Notes under the pieces: generated by a model
The model's database searches: none
What the model was told of the DNA's origin: nothing
What the model saw: only the letters and a program-made list of their open reading frames with translations
In this document: piece by piece, positions 44,658-54,186 of the stretch
Position numbering within the stretch: position 1 is the stretch's first letter
Layout: each line of letters opens with the position of its first letter
Translations under genes and position numbers: made by a program
Assembly (NCBI RefSeq): GCF_000317475.1
Contig: NC_019729.1
Span: 2,556,501 to 2,620,500, forward strand
Source: Oscillatoria nigro-viridis PCC 7112
GTDB taxonomy: Bacteria > Cyanobacteriota > Cyanobacteriia > Cyanobacteriales > Microcoleaceae
DNA length: 64,000 nt
Reading direction: 5' to 3'

Positions 44658-45734
44658 TTAGCGCCCACCAGTTGTTTGCTGCGGCGGTTCGATCACTTCG
44701 ATTTCCACTCTGGCAACGCCACTGCCGATCATTCCCAGCACGTTGGCTGCGCCGGCGGACAAGTCAATGAGCCGATCGCCCACATAGGGGCCGCGGTCAT
44801 TAATGCGGACGACTACGCTGCGGCCGTTGTCGAGATTTCTCACCATGACTCTAGTTCCAAAGGGCAAGTGGCGGTGGGCTGCGGTCAAATCATTTTGGTT
44901 GAAACGCTCGCCGCTGGCGCTGAGGTTGCCGTCAAATCCCGGGCCGTACCAGGAAGCCCAGCCGCTGAGGCGCACTTGAACTGGGCCCAGAGACAGCACG
45001 GGGGATTCTGGTTGGGGTTTGCCTGCGACTTCTTCCAGGGGTGGGGCGTTGCCCAGAAGTCGGCGGAGGCGATTGGTTGCTTGCAGGGCGTCTCGGCTAA
45101 AGTCGCTGGTAGTGTCGGGGAGGATGGTTTCGGCGTTGATGTTTACCAAGTCCTCGCCGTTTGCCTGGATAATGTAGCGATCGCCTTTTTCCCACTTAAC
45201 GGTAATGCTGTTGGGATCGATGTTGTTGCGGGCTAGCTGGTTGAGTCTTGCTGCTAAGCTTGATGCCCGCCACACTGGATCGGGTTCTGGGTTGCTCGAG
45301 TTGCTGGCAATGTTTCCAACTTTGGGATTTTCTCTCGCGCCCGCTACTTTCGACGGACTGCTAGCACCGGCTTGGCTGTTGCCAGTTTCTCCCAAAGGCG
45401 TGTTTGTTTCCGGATTCGCGTTCAGAAAGGTGATGACTGGAATGTTTCGCACGTAGACTGTCGCTGCTTGTCGCCCGCCTAAGTCGTGGGGCTGAATTTT
45501 GGCGATCGAGTCTCGGGCAATTTCAGCTCTGGCTTGATACTGATACTGTCCGACTTTTTGTGCTTCGACCCGAGTAGCGTTTAACTGCGGGGACGGTTGG
45601 GTGGCAATTACTTGCTTGGAAACCTGAGAGTTTTGGTTGTCGGCACCTGTTGCTTGTGCGTGACAAGAGGATGCCGTTCCTACCACAGGAACTAACAGGA
45701 CAGCGAGTAGACCACCAACAAATTTTTCCTTCAT
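44658..45734 (-). CDS. RlpA-like septal-ring lytic transglycosylase domain protein
   Basis: From ATG 45734 the protein has 358 residues: a signal peptide (MKEKFVGGLLAVLLVPVVGT, cleaved near CHAQA), a long low-complexity linker and a C-terminal double-psi beta-barrel: GWASWYGPGFDGNLSASGER, NDLTAAHRHLPFGTRVMVRN, VVRINDRGPYVGDRLIDLS. RlpA-type enzymes cleave peptidoglycan glycan strands; the catalytic Asp lies in the DRGP region. An upstream frame to 45803 is not needed. It likely acts in the periplasm. Confidence 0.85.
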   Translation of the reverse strand: MKEKFVGGLLAVLLVPVVGTASSCHAQATGADNQNSQVSKQVIATQPSPQLNATRVEAQKVGQYQYQARAEIARDSIAKIQPHDLGGRQAATVYVRNIPVITFLNANPETNTPLGETGNSQAGASSPSKVAGARENPKVGNIASNSSNPEPDPVWRASSLAARLNQLARNNIDPNSITVKWEKGDRYIIQANGEDLVNINAETILPDTTSDFSRDALQATNRLRRLLGNAPPLEEVAGKPQPESPVLSLGPVQVRLSGWASWYGPGFDGNLSASGERFNQNDLTAAHRHLPFGTRVMVRNLDNGRSVVVRINDRGPYVGDRLIDLSAGAANVLGMIGSGVARVEIEVIEPPQQTTGGR

Positions 45735-46229
45735 ACGTCCATTTTTGTGAATAGCTATTGCCAACCGAGATTGGAGGATTGGCCGTTTGGCGGCAGGCGT
45801 CAAGGATTTCTCTCTTGCCCTTCGCCATTCCCCCGTGAGTCAAAGCAAAGTATCCGGGTGCGTTTTGGCTTTAATGCTTCCGCCCCAAACAAAAATGGCG
45901 GAAACTTCCCTGACACTTGACAACTCGTACTCGATCGGCAATTTGTGTTTTGTTCACGAACTGCAACAGACTACCACAAACTTTTGCGGTTGGGGATCGC
46001 TGCGATCGCGATTTTCACCAAATCTTCATCAAATATTCTCAAAACCCTCTATCATAAAATCCTTTAGTTCCAGGGGTTACAGCCGTTTCAGTCATTACGG
46101 AAAAATTTACAAAAATTTACAAAACTTTATTGTATTTTGTGGGCTACGCAATGGCTAGTCTTAAAAAAGCTGTTTGTCAACTGTTATGGGAATAAACTAA
46201 AAATTAGAAGAAATCGATTTGGCAGACTT
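45735..46229. other. Divergent intergenic region rlpA/purM
   Basis: This 495-bp region separates two divergent genes, so both promoters must lie here. AAAATTTAC repeats (46104-46134 region) lie upstream of purM. No other feature was seen. Confidence 0.4.
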
Positions 46230-47258
46230 ATGGATTATCGAGAAGCAGGTGTGGATGTTGAGGCGGGCAGAGCTTTTGTCTCGCGCATCGGGAGTATGGT
46301 CAAGAGCACGCACCGATCGGGAGTTTTGGGCGGATTCGGCGGGTTTAGCGGTTTTTTCAGCGTCCCGGAGGGTTTAAAAGAGCCGGTGATGGTTTCGGGT
46401 ACTGACGGCGTTGGGACTAAGTTGAAATTGGCCCACAATCTCGATCGGCACGACACGGTAGGTATCGACTTGGTGGCGATGTGCGTCAACGACGTGCTGA
46501 CATCCGGGGCCGAACCCCTCTTTTTTCTCGATTATTTAGCCACGGGAAAGTTAAATCCCGAACAATTAGCTGCGGTGGTGGCCGGCATTGCTGACGGTTG
46601 CAAGCAAGCGGGCTGTGCTTTACTCGGAGGGGAAACGGCAGAAATGCCCGGTTTTTACTCTTCGGGTGAGTACGATTTGGCGGGGTTTTGTGTGGGAATT
46701 GTCGAAAAGAGCAAATTGTTGGACGGTTCGCGGGTGCAGGTGGGAGATGTGGCTGTGGGGCTGGCAAGTTCGGGCGTGCACAGCAACGGTTTTAGTTTGG
46801 TGAGAAAAATTGCTGGCGATCTGGGTTTTGACTGGCATTCCCAACCAGAAAAGTTAGGTGGCAAAACTTTAGGAGAAGTGCTGCTAACTCCGACTAAAAT
46901 TTATGTTAAACCAGTCCTCGAAGCAATTAAGAGCGGTCTAGAAATTCACGGCATGGCTCACATTACGGGCGGCGGTTTGCCGGAAAATTTGCCCCGCTGT
47001 TTGGGAGTTAATCAATCTGTCAGAATTGACAGCAATAGCTGGCCAAATTTGCCAATTTTTCAGTGGATTGCTGAAGCAGGCCAAGTTGCCCCAGCAGATA
47101 TGTTCAATACTTTTAATATGGGGATTGGATTTGTGCTGTTGCTCGATTACAGGGAAGTAGAACAGGCTGTTAAATGGTTTGAATCTCAGGGAATTGGTGC
47201 TTGGGCGATCGGGGAAGTGATTGAGGGGAAAGGAGAATTGATAATAGGTAACGGGTAA
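46230..47258 (+). CDS. purM: Phosphoribosylformylglycinamidine cyclo-ligase
   Basis: PurM closes the imidazole ring in purine synthesis, making AIR from FGAM with ATP. The 342-residue protein contains [46 protein letters not shown] and [15 protein letters not shown] 46230 starts [13 protein letters not shown], the standard N-terminus. Its stop codon TAA (47256-47258) is formed together with the TA-duplication and first base of a small mobile element. Confidence 0.95.
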   Translation: MDYREAGVDVEAGRAFVSRIGSMVKSTHRSGVLGGFGGFSGFFSVPEGLKEPVMVSGTDGVGTKLKLAHNLDRHDTVGIDLVAMCVNDVLTSGAEPLFFLDYLATGKLNPEQLAAVVAGIADGCKQAGCALLGGETAEMPGFYSSGEYDLAGFCVGIVEKSKLLDGSRVQVGDVAVGLASSGVHSNGFSLVRKIAGDLGFDWHSQPEKLGGKTLGEVLLTPTKIYVKPVLEAIKSGLEIHGMAHITGGGLPENLPRCLGVNQSVRIDSNSWPNLPIFQWIAEAGQVAPADMFNTFNMGIGFVLLLDYREVEQAVKWFESQGIGAWAIGEVIEGKGELIIGNG

Positions 47259-47355
47259 GCTGTTGCGGCATTTAAATTGTCTGTCAAAAAAATCAAAGTC
47301 TTGTGGGGTGGGCGTCCCGCCCGCCCTGAATATACAATTTAAATGCGCGACAGCT
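47258..47355. mobile_element. 98-bp non-autonomous IS630 derivative (MITE)
   Basis: AGCTGTTGCGGCATTTAAATTGT (start 47258) and its inverse at the right end (47334-47355) are flanked by TA (47256-47257, 47356-47357). The ends match the full IS630 element at 47671-48852. The interior has GGGTGGGCGTCCCGCCCGCCC, a GC-rich hairpin. It abuts purM. Confidence 0.8.
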
Positions 47356-47576
47356 TAATAGGTAATTAGTAGGAAGCTATCGCAGGGGCTGAAGATTGCT
47401 TCGTTTTGCTTTGTGCAATAACAGACAATCTCAATCTGCTTTCATCTGTGTATATCTGCGGTTAAATTTATATTTTTGAAAGTAACCGCAGAGGACGCAG
47501 AGGACACAGAGGAAGAAAGAGAAAAAGGAATTCACAACAGATGACTCGTTGCTACAATTTTAAATGAAAGTGAAAT

Positions 47577-47600
47577 AAGCTGTTGTGCCTTGAAATACGG
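47577..47600. repeat. Solitary IS630-type terminal repeat
   Basis: TAAGCTGTTGTGCCTTGAAA closely matches the right terminal repeat of the nearby IS630 element, but has no partner end. It may be the relic of an older insertion. Confidence 0.55.
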
Positions 47601-47670
47601 TATAATTCAAAATGATTTCCGTGATTAGTGTAAATTTTTCCGCCGAACGTTTACATTAATTGAAGAGCTA

Positions 47671-48852
47671 AGCTGTTGCACATTTAAACTGTGATACAAG
47701 CACTGCCCTTATTTTTGATTTTGCGACCCCATTTAATTATTAATTGCCCTTCATTTAAGAGGCGGTGCAATAAATACTCTAGCTCTTCAATAGATGTAAA
47801 AAGTCGATTGGCAATATATTCTTTTGCCGAATACCATACTAATTCAATTAAGTGATAGTCGGGGCTGTATTCGGGGAGGAATTCTAAATGAAGATTAGGC
47901 ATTTCTGTTTCAATTATTTTCAGGTACTCTTCTTTCTTATGAAAACTAGCATTGTCCAGAACAATCACTATTTTCGCTCCTTTTTTAGCAAATTCTGAGG
48001 CTTGATTACCTGCTGATACCCATTCATTGATTAGCTCTTCATAAAAAAGTTTTAGCACTTGATAAAAATTATATGAATTGCCTTTTTTGAGAAACTCTAC
48101 CCACCTTTTTTTGTCCGAATTCCTCACTCCTCCCATTACATTAACTCTGCCTTTTATTCGGTCTCCTCGGACTTTTTTTCGGCTGCCTTTTTTACACCAG
48201 TTCTTTCTGCGGGTGACTCTTAAACTAAATCCACTCTCGTCCCAAAACCATACCTGTAAACGTTCTGGCGATTCTTTTTCTCTTTCTAAATATTCTGCTA
48301 TCTTTATTTTAAACGCTGTTCGTTTTTCAGGGTTTCTCTTAGATTCTAGGCTATACTTGGCCCAGATGTAAACATACTTTTTTTGCTTTAATATCCTCCT
48401 AACTTGTCCTCCACTTAATTTTATTTCTGTGGGATTTTCTAAGTATGTTGCTAATCTCTGCGCTGTCCATCGTCCAAAATCATATCCTAATTCTTGAGGG
48501 TATTTTTCTCGAGTTTCTAATAATAAATCTATATATTTCTCTGTGGCTTTTTTTTGATTTTCCTTCATCCTTTCATCTATTAAATTTTCTAGATTGTCGG
48601 GTCTCCCTTCGTACACCAATAAGATACTTTGTTGATTGAACAGCCCAAAAAATCAGCGATTTTAGATTGTGTTTTGCCGTCATTGAGCAATAATAAAATC
48701 AGAATTCTTTCTCTAATATTTGCCTTTTCTTACTCTTTTAAAGCTTTCTGTAGTTTCTCTATTTGTTTGGGATTGAGATGGTTTGGGGCTGGCATTTTTG
48801 TAGGAATTGACTACTAAACTTTTATTATACCCTATTTAAAGGCACAACAGCT
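47671..48852 (-). mobile_element. Second IS630-family element, about 1.18 kb, decayed
   Basis: The left end AGCTGTTGCACATTTAAA (47671) and the inverted right end (48833-48852) are flanked by TA duplications at 47669-47670 and 48853-48854. It carries a broken transposase on the minus strand. Insertion split a gene whose 3' part lies at 48855-49037. Confidence 0.82.
47684..48795 (-). pseudogene. IS630 transposase with stop and frameshift
   Basis: The start ATG 48795 opens PAPNHLNPKQIEKLQKALKE, then an in-frame TAA (48730-48732), then the HTH region QSKIADFLGCSINKVSYWC. Near 48615 the frame shifts into the large catalytic part, which has WFWDESGFSLR (first Asp), IVIVLDNASFHKKEE (second Asp) and LPEYSPDYHLIELVWYSAKE (final Glu). 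The catalytic residues are intact, but the premature stop makes a full-length product unlikely without suppression. Confidence 0.78.
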
Positions 48853-48854
48853 TA

Positions 48855-49037
48855 GATGTACCAAAAAACTACACTGGTATAACTCTTTCAACTACAAAAG
48901 CTAGTGGTGAAACAAATACTAAAACCATACTTTGTGAAAGCAATCAACCTTCAAAATATCCTCCAGGTTTACCAGTAGTTATCAACAACACAGATATAAA
49001 TTGTCCTTCAGGTTATCGAGATTTAAGCAAATATTAA
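48855..49037 (+). pseudogene. 3' fragment of a gene split by the second IS630 element
   Basis: Directly after the TA duplication a 60-residue frame continues to a TAA at 49035: DVPKNYTGITLSTTKASGET ... LCESNQPSKYPPGLPVVINN ... CPSGYRDLSKY. Codons upstream of the IS (CKFFRRTFTLIEEL, to 47670) join in the same frame across the TA. The product is Cys- and Thr-rich and resembles an extracellular protein; no family is recognised. Confidence 0.5.
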
Positions 49038-49112
49038 GCGCCAACAAGCCCTAGATACTCTGATACTTTTTCAAAAAATTTTTGAAGTGCGATCCGATCG
49101 CACCCACGTCAT

Positions 49113-49540
49113 CTACCACATAAACAGTTCTTTATCCACATAAAGATATTTCCCCAAAACCGTCATCGGCATCATCTCCCCGCTGCCAAGCAAATCAATT
49201 GAAACCCATCTAGAATCAATATTTGAAACAATTCTTCATCATCTTTTATCAAACTAGCATCTAATTCAATAACTTGACTTTCTTCCCTCATTACCTGCAA
49301 CAAATCAGAAGTAAATACCAGAAATATTTCTTCATTATTACACCGCGCAGTCAAGGAATTGCCGTAAACCCCCGTAGCTTCAATATCAGATATTTCCCAT
49401 TAGTTTAAGAGATAATTTTTGTCTAAATACTCAACGATTTTTCCAACTCTCAATTCCCGTTTTTATTCTGCTTCGCAGCAAAGAGTCACAGCCCATTTTT
49501 GACCGATATTATAGGTGATAGCCGACTTTTTAGATTTCAT
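49113..49540 (-). pseudogene. Decayed hypothetical gene with two stops and a frameshift
   Basis: From ATG 49540 one frame reads MKSKKSAITYNIGQKWAVTL, an in-frame TAA, KRELRVGKIVEYLDKNYLLN, another TAA, WEISDIEATGVYGNSLTARC and EEIFLVFTSDLLQVM, then a frame change near 49180 leads to SGEMMPMTVLGKYLYVDKEL and a stop at 49113. The uninterrupted protein would have about 140 residues, with a likely small soluble alpha/beta fold. Family unknown. Confidence 0.6.
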
Positions 49541-49624
49541 AATGTTTCCGGGATTTTACTTGAATCTACTCGCTTAATTCGATCCTTATATCCTGTCCTG
49601 TCGATCTCTGGCTATATTTCGGCC

Positions 49625-49713
49625 GGGGCGGGTTTTTGAGATTGTCAATTATTGGCCGGTATTGTTGGTGAACCCGCCCCTACAAGAACTACGGTCAATT
49701 GGTCGGACATAAT
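49625..49713. repeat. Dispersed 88-bp repeat, copy 2
   Basis: Same orientation as 12436-12523: GGGGCGGGTTTTTGAGATTG at the start and GGTCGGACAT near the end. The inner part GAACCCGCCCC can pair with the GGGGCGGGTTT start. Confidence 0.6.
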
Positions 49714-49714
49714 A

Positions 49715-50374
49715 TTACTTAATCAAATTGTTCGAGGGCGATCGCTCTTCAGACTCAGATTCAAAATCCACGCGATCGTAAATATCACCCAACCGCATCT
49801 CAAACTCCACGCAACTCAATCTCAACACCGCATCAGCACCATCATACTCAGACAAAACCCACTTATTATCATCCGTCTTAGAAAACTGTTCGACGTGCAT
49901 CTCGTATTGATCTATCAAAACATACTCTCGAAAACTAGGAATCGTCCGAAAAAGTTTAAACTTGCCACCCCTGTCATAATCCGCCGTCGATTCCGATAAA
50001 ACCTCAGCGACCATCACCGCATTAGTAATCGTATCTTTCCTACCCTCCGCAAACTCCAACTTCCCCGCCACCAACATCACATCAGGATAAGTATAAACCC
50101 GCTTTGACGGTATCCACAAACGCAAATCGTTTATAAATACTCGGTACGGTTGTCCTTTGGTAGAAAAATTCAAAGTCCCGCTAAAATTAAGAGCTATTTG
50201 ATTGTGATTCGGTGTTCCGCCTGTCATAGGAATTATCTTGCCATCGTGATATTCGCTTCTAAATTTTGCCCCCTCTTCCAGCATTAAATACTCTTCGGGA
50301 GAGTAATATATCTGTACTTTTTCCTCAACTTTGTCCTCAGCTAATTCTTCGCGGATTTCTGTTAATGCCGTCAT
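49715..50374 (-). CDS. Uma2 family endonuclease-fold protein
   Basis: This 219-residue protein has YYSPEEYLMLEEGAKFRSEY, GKIIPMTGGTPNHNQIALN, YTYPDVMLVAGKLEF with the acidic residue, MVAEVLSESTADYDRGGKF and a C-terminal variable tail. It is a canonical Uma2 (DUF820) member. ATG 50374 is the likely start. There is no partner gene; role unknown. Confidence 0.88.
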   Translation of the reverse strand: MTALTEIREELAEDKVEEKVQIYYSPEEYLMLEEGAKFRSEYHDGKIIPMTGGTPNHNQIALNFSGTLNFSTKGQPYRVFINDLRLWIPSKRVYTYPDVMLVAGKLEFAEGRKDTITNAVMVAEVLSESTADYDRGGKFKLFRTIPSFREYVLIDQYEMHVEQFSKTDDNKWVLSEYDGADAVLRLSCVEFEMRLGDIYDRVDFESESEERSPSNNLIK

Positions 50375-50438
50375 AGTAAATCCTCATTTGCTCCTAGTCA
50401 CAATTATAGCCGCATCATCCACAAATCGAAACTACTGC

Positions 50439-51173
50439 TCACAATCCCAAATCTGTCGTCTCAATTAGATTCCCCTCAAACTCAAAACCCCGGTTCAAAC
50501 CATCAAAATACTTCTCAATATTAGGCTTAATCCAAAGCGCTGCTTCCCCGTGTCCCAACTCCACAGATCGATCGACTACCTCATACCAAATTGTCAGGCT
50601 AACTCCCGTCGCTTGCACCGCCTTCAAACAATCCCAAACAAACTTTGGCACCGATACCGGCGACACTGCATACCTCAACAATTCCTGTGCACCTTCTGGC
50701 AAAATAATCAGATTGCTGGCAACTACGATCGTACCTATATCTTCTTCTCTTTCCCCCTGCCAATTCACTTCGCCATTTAAAACATAACCCCAAGGTTCAA
50801 GAAAATTGTCGATAAGATACTGCAACCATTCGACATAATCATAAAACTTTTCCGCGCCGCTCCATTTAATCCCCCCACCGTCAGCAGTAGGAATCCACTT
50901 ACACCACAATCCGGGCTGAGTCTTCGGCGGGCGGTTGTAATTAACAACAGAAACTTCGGAGTCTTCATCCCATTTTTCATTCACAAAATAGCAGCCTTCT
51001 TCGCCCACAGGCAAACCCACCGCTGTTCTCGCCGGATCGGGAATACTTTGCAAAATCGCCGCATTTCGCTTCATCCGTCGAGTTCGAGAAAACTCTAATA
51101 AATAAATAGCTTCGCTGTCTAATAACCGTTTATTTAAATGAAATATCCCGTCAAAAGTTGTAGTGTATCCCAT
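50439..51173 (-). CDS. Conserved hypothetical protein of unknown family
   Basis: The 244-residue protein starts MGYTTTFDGIFHLNKRLLDS and has RTRRMKRN, VGEEGCYFVNEKWDED, NRPPKTQPGLWCKWIPTADG and FYDYVEWLQYLIDNFLEPWG. The motif order recalls a conserved family I have seen in actinobacterial and phage-linked contexts, but I know no function. It has no membrane helix and is soluble, with a C-terminal alpha/beta region. Upstream lies a degenerate MITE-like region. Confidence 0.6.
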   Translation of the reverse strand: MGYTTTFDGIFHLNKRLLDSEAIYLLEFSRTRRMKRNAAILQSIPDPARTAVGLPVGEEGCYFVNEKWDEDSEVSVVNYNRPPKTQPGLWCKWIPTADGGGIKWSGAEKFYDYVEWLQYLIDNFLEPWGYVLNGEVNWQGEREEDIGTIVVASNLIILPEGAQELLRYAVSPVSVPKFVWDCLKAVQATGVSLTIWYEVVDRSVELGHGEAALWIKPNIEKYFDGLNRGFEFEGNLIETTDLGL

Positions 51174-51259
51174 GATTTATACCTATTATAAATGTATGGT
51201 TTCGTTTTTTTTTACAACAAAGTTTATTATCTGTGGAACGTGCTTCTAGACCGTTGCTA

Positions 51260-51335
51260 ATCTTGGCACAAAATGTAAGTTTAACCTCGGATGTTCAACT
51301 ATTATAAAGAACGGGCAAGATGCCCGTTCCACAAG
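51260..51335. repeat. Degenerate MITE-like region, possible copy E
   Basis: TCTTGGCACAAAATGTAAGTTTAACC (split as TCTTGGCACAAAATGTAAG and TTTAACC) resembles the right end of copy C. Hairpin GAACGGGCAAGATGCCCGTTC (51309-51329) resembles the interior hairpins. No clear left end. Confidence 0.35.
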
Positions 51336-51367
51336 AATATTGATTTTTTGGGTAACGGATTGCAGCC

Positions 51368-51991
51368 TTACTTAGTCTTGTCCAAACTACGCGACTCCAA
51401 CCAAATAGGAATTGCAATCCAAGCAACTGCTAACAGCAAAGCCAATACCGCAAATTGAGCAGCCCAAGCTACCAATTTCTCTAAAGACACAACTTGTCCC
51501 AAGAAGTAGGATAAACTCACCATTACAGATGCCCAGCTTGCAGCACCCAGAATATTGAACAGCGAAAATTTCCAAAAAGGCATTTCTGCAATACCCGCTA
51601 GGGGGCTAGCAAAAATTCGCAGCAGTGCGATGAAACGGCCCAAAAATACGGCTTTAGCTGCATTTTTGCTAAACTGTTCTTTTAAGTCAAACAGTTGTTC
51701 TTCTCGAAAGCGGAAAAATTGTCCCAGCTTCAGCAGCAGCGGCCAGCCGCCGTACCTGCCGATCGCATAACCAAAATTTCCGCCCAATGTAGCACCAGCG
51801 ATCGCACTGCCGAGCACAAACCAGTAATTCAGTTCACCGCTGCCAGCTAAAAACCCGCCAGCAATCGTAATTGTCTCGCCTGGAAGAGGAACTCCCAGAT
51901 TTTCCAGCAAAATTCCCAGAAATACTGCCCAGTAGCCGTAATCGCGCGCAAACTGCTGAATAGTCTCTAACGATAAAAACTCAAAAGACAT
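51368..51991 (-). CDS. DedA family membrane protein
   Basis: The 207-residue integral membrane protein has the DedA/VTT pattern: LENLGVPLPGETITIAGGFL (re-entrant helix with the E-x-P motif), GGNFGYAIGRYGG, FGKxx-like FSKNAAKAVFLGRFIALLR and FASPLAGIAEMPFWKF. DedA proteins help lipid-carrier flipping and membrane homeostasis. ATG 51991 fits. It stands alone. Confidence 0.9.
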   Translation of the reverse strand: MSFEFLSLETIQQFARDYGYWAVFLGILLENLGVPLPGETITIAGGFLAGSGELNYWFVLGSAIAGATLGGNFGYAIGRYGGWPLLLKLGQFFRFREEQLFDLKEQFSKNAAKAVFLGRFIALLRIFASPLAGIAEMPFWKFSLFNILGAASWASVMVSLSYFLGQVVSLEKLVAWAAQFAVLALLLAVAWIAIPIWLESRSLDKTK

Positions 51992-52337
51992 TCGATACTG
52001 CCTTCGTAAACTTTTGCAAAGCTCAATACATCTATATATTGGCTCGATTCAGGCAATAGTGCAATCTTTCGCTGTGATGAAGAACACACTGTTGTCGCGA
52101 TCGCTGGTATAACTAAAAATTAGCCTTTCAGGCATACTAGACTAATAGAGAATTGTTGCGGTTGCGTTCCGCGCGATCGCTAGCCACTTTCCTACTAAAT
52201 TTATCACAACGGCTCTCTCCACTGATTCCCTAGCCCGATCGCGCATCCTAAAACATACGCTGAAATCCCCTGAGTCTTTCAAGAGAGTCAGCAACTAAAC
52301 TAACTTATTCATACTTTACGATCGTAGGATAACTGCT
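51992..52337. other. Divergent intergenic region dedA/STAS gene
   Basis: Contains HIP1 octamers and presumably both promoters; nothing further was seen. Confidence 0.4.
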
Positions 52338-52682
52338 ATGGAATTTCGCAACTTCAACCAACCCATCGTCCTCCAACCTCACAACTGCCTCGACTCCCAA
52401 GCCGGCAGCCTCCTCCAGAAGCAGCTAGCCGAGATTGTGCCCGATCGCCACAAACTCTGGGTAATAGACATGGCCGCCGTAGATTTCATCGACAGTTCCG
52501 GGATCTGCGCCTTAGTCGGCGGACTCAACGCCGCCCGCCACCGGGGATGCCGCCTCGTCATCTGCAACCTCTCAGCAACAGTCAGGCTAATATTTGAAAT
52601 TACTCAACTCGACCAACTCTTTGAAATCTTCGACAGTTTCGAGCAAGTTATCTCCACTGAAACTCCGGCTTTAGTTGCTTGA
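52338..52682 (+). CDS. STAS-domain anti-sigma-factor-antagonist-like protein
   Basis: This 114-residue single STAS domain has LWVIDMAAVDFIDSSGICAL, with the serine in DSSG that is phosphorylated in SpoIIAA-type proteins, then AARHRGCRLVICNLS. Such proteins join partner-switching circuits with a serine kinase and a phosphatase. No kinase gene lies next to it. It is a member of a family, but its targets are unknown. Confidence 0.88.
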   Translation: MEFRNFNQPIVLQPHNCLDSQAGSLLQKQLAEIVPDRHKLWVIDMAAVDFIDSSGICALVGGLNAARHRGCRLVICNLSATVRLIFEITQLDQLFEIFDSFEQVISTETPALVA

Positions 52683-52708
52683 TGAAAATTAGCTGCCCTG
52701 TTCAAATC

Positions 52709-53377
52709 TCAAGTTTCCCAAAGACTGGAAGCAAGCGCAGAGCTAATTTGAATATCATAAATAGGTGTATTTGTCAAGCAATACCAATGACAAACAAATA
52801 AATCCGGCACTTGAACGCCGACAGAAGCGATCGCAGGTGCAGCCGGAAAAGGCCAAAGTCGATCGAAACAAATCCTTTCCCCTACAAACCCAAACTGCAT
52901 CAAATAAGTCGCCGGGGGCGCATTTAAAAGATTCAGCAAGCGGTAAGCCAACTCATACAACTGCTGTCGCCAAACATCCGACAAATGCACCGGTTGAGAG
53001 TAACTCAACTCGCCAGACTGCTTGTCAGGTTCCCCACCGATCGCCTCAGCATACAGTGGCCCCTTTGCCGTCAACACCACAGGCAGCCAAAAATTGCCAC
53101 CGCCGACGGGAAAAAGCAACTCCTGGGACACTCGCTCCCGCGCCGCCGAAACATTCCTACAAAATCGAAACACCTCTCGAGCCGGAAAAACCAGATTTTC
53201 TGGCACATCCAGCGTCAAAGGACAAAATATCGCCTCACCCGGAGCGATCGCGCCCGCATTTAGTTCCGAAACCGCACAGATATCGACTTCAGTTAAAGGA
53301 TGAGATTGAGCGATCGCCGCCTTGAGACTTGCGGCCGGATCTTTCTCAGCACCCGCCACAATCAAAACCTTAGACAT
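52709..53377 (-). CDS. Conserved cyanobacterial hypothetical protein
   Basis: The 222-residue protein begins MSKVLIVAGAEKDPAASLKA. ATG 53377 overlaps the stop of the coiled-coil gene upstream by 8 nt, so the two are coupled. It has a Rossmann-like opening, a central CPLTLDVPENLVFPAREVFR and aromatic-rich C-terminus (WRQQLYELAYRLLNLL, FVCHWYCLTNTP). I recognise no enzyme family. An upstream frame to 53419 is not needed. Confidence 0.65.
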   Translation of the reverse strand: MSKVLIVAGAEKDPAASLKAAIAQSHPLTEVDICAVSELNAGAIAPGEAIFCPLTLDVPENLVFPAREVFRFCRNVSAARERVSQELLFPVGGGNFWLPVVLTAKGPLYAEAIGGEPDKQSGELSYSQPVHLSDVWRQQLYELAYRLLNLLNAPPATYLMQFGFVGERICFDRLWPFPAAPAIASVGVQVPDLFVCHWYCLTNTPIYDIQISSALASSLWET

Positions 53378-53924
53378 TGCCAAAGCTCGGCATTTGAATG
53401 CCCCGATCGTCCGTTTCATCCACGCTCGGCAGATCCAGCCCCTTAGCCTTGCGGCTCCGCACAGCGAGACGGTAAGTTACGCTTTGCAACTCAGTGTGCA
53501 ACTGGCGGTTTTCCTTTTGCAATTGCTCCAACTTTTCCTTAATCGGATCTAGCCGCTCGGCAAACTTCTGGCGGTAAACCCCCGGCAATTCCTGCACTAC
53601 CTGTTCTAGCATCCGAGAGCGATCCGTCAATTCTTGCACCGACTGCCGCAGTTGGTAAACCTCAGCATCCCGCTCTGCGATTTGTTCTTGATAAAAACCC
53701 ACCTGTTCTTCAACAGCTTGGAGTTGTTCCCGCATTGCCTGCATTTGAGCTTGGTGGCGATCGGAAACTTCCGGCGCCGGCACAAAACTAGAATTGCCCT
53801 TCACCAGCCGGAAAAGTTCTTGAGACAACTGCTGCACCAATTGGTCGCGCATTTGCAGCTCTTCGGTGAGACGAGATACCTCTGATTGCAATTCTTTTGA
53901 GCTTACAAGTTTAGTTTGATTCAC
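53370..53924 (-). CDS. Coiled-coil hypothetical protein
   Basis: This 184-residue protein is a nearly continuous coiled coil from residue 10 to 150 (LQSEVSRLTEELQMRDQLVQ, YQEQIAERDAEVYQLRQSVQ), with a short basic end. It overlaps the next gene by 8 nt. Coiled-coil plus a partner of unknown fold suggests a structural or scaffold role. Conserved in cyanobacteria as far as I recall. Confidence 0.75.
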   Translation of the reverse strand: MNQTKLVSSKELQSEVSRLTEELQMRDQLVQQLSQELFRLVKGNSSFVPAPEVSDRHQAQMQAMREQLQAVEEQVGFYQEQIAERDAEVYQLRQSVQELTDRSRMLEQVVQELPGVYRQKFAERLDPIKEKLEQLQKENRQLHTELQSVTYRLAVRSRKAKGLDLPSVDETDDRGIQMPSFGNV

Positions 53925-54186
53925 GATGACTCTCAGCTTTTGTTATATAATGCGTTGCTCTTTAAAAATATCTTTCCCTTACCCCAGAGGCAAGAGGCAC
54001 TTCAAAAGTTTTGAACCCATTAGGCTAAATCGAGCCAGCGGCCCGATGTCAAGGGTAAAGCTCAGTCTAACTCAAATCAGGCATCCACGTCATCACCTGA
54101 GTTTTTTGCCACAGACACAGGTAAAATCCCAGGTTTTTTGTAAATAAACCTGGTTTTTTAGATTTTTCGGAGAATAGTGCCAGAGT

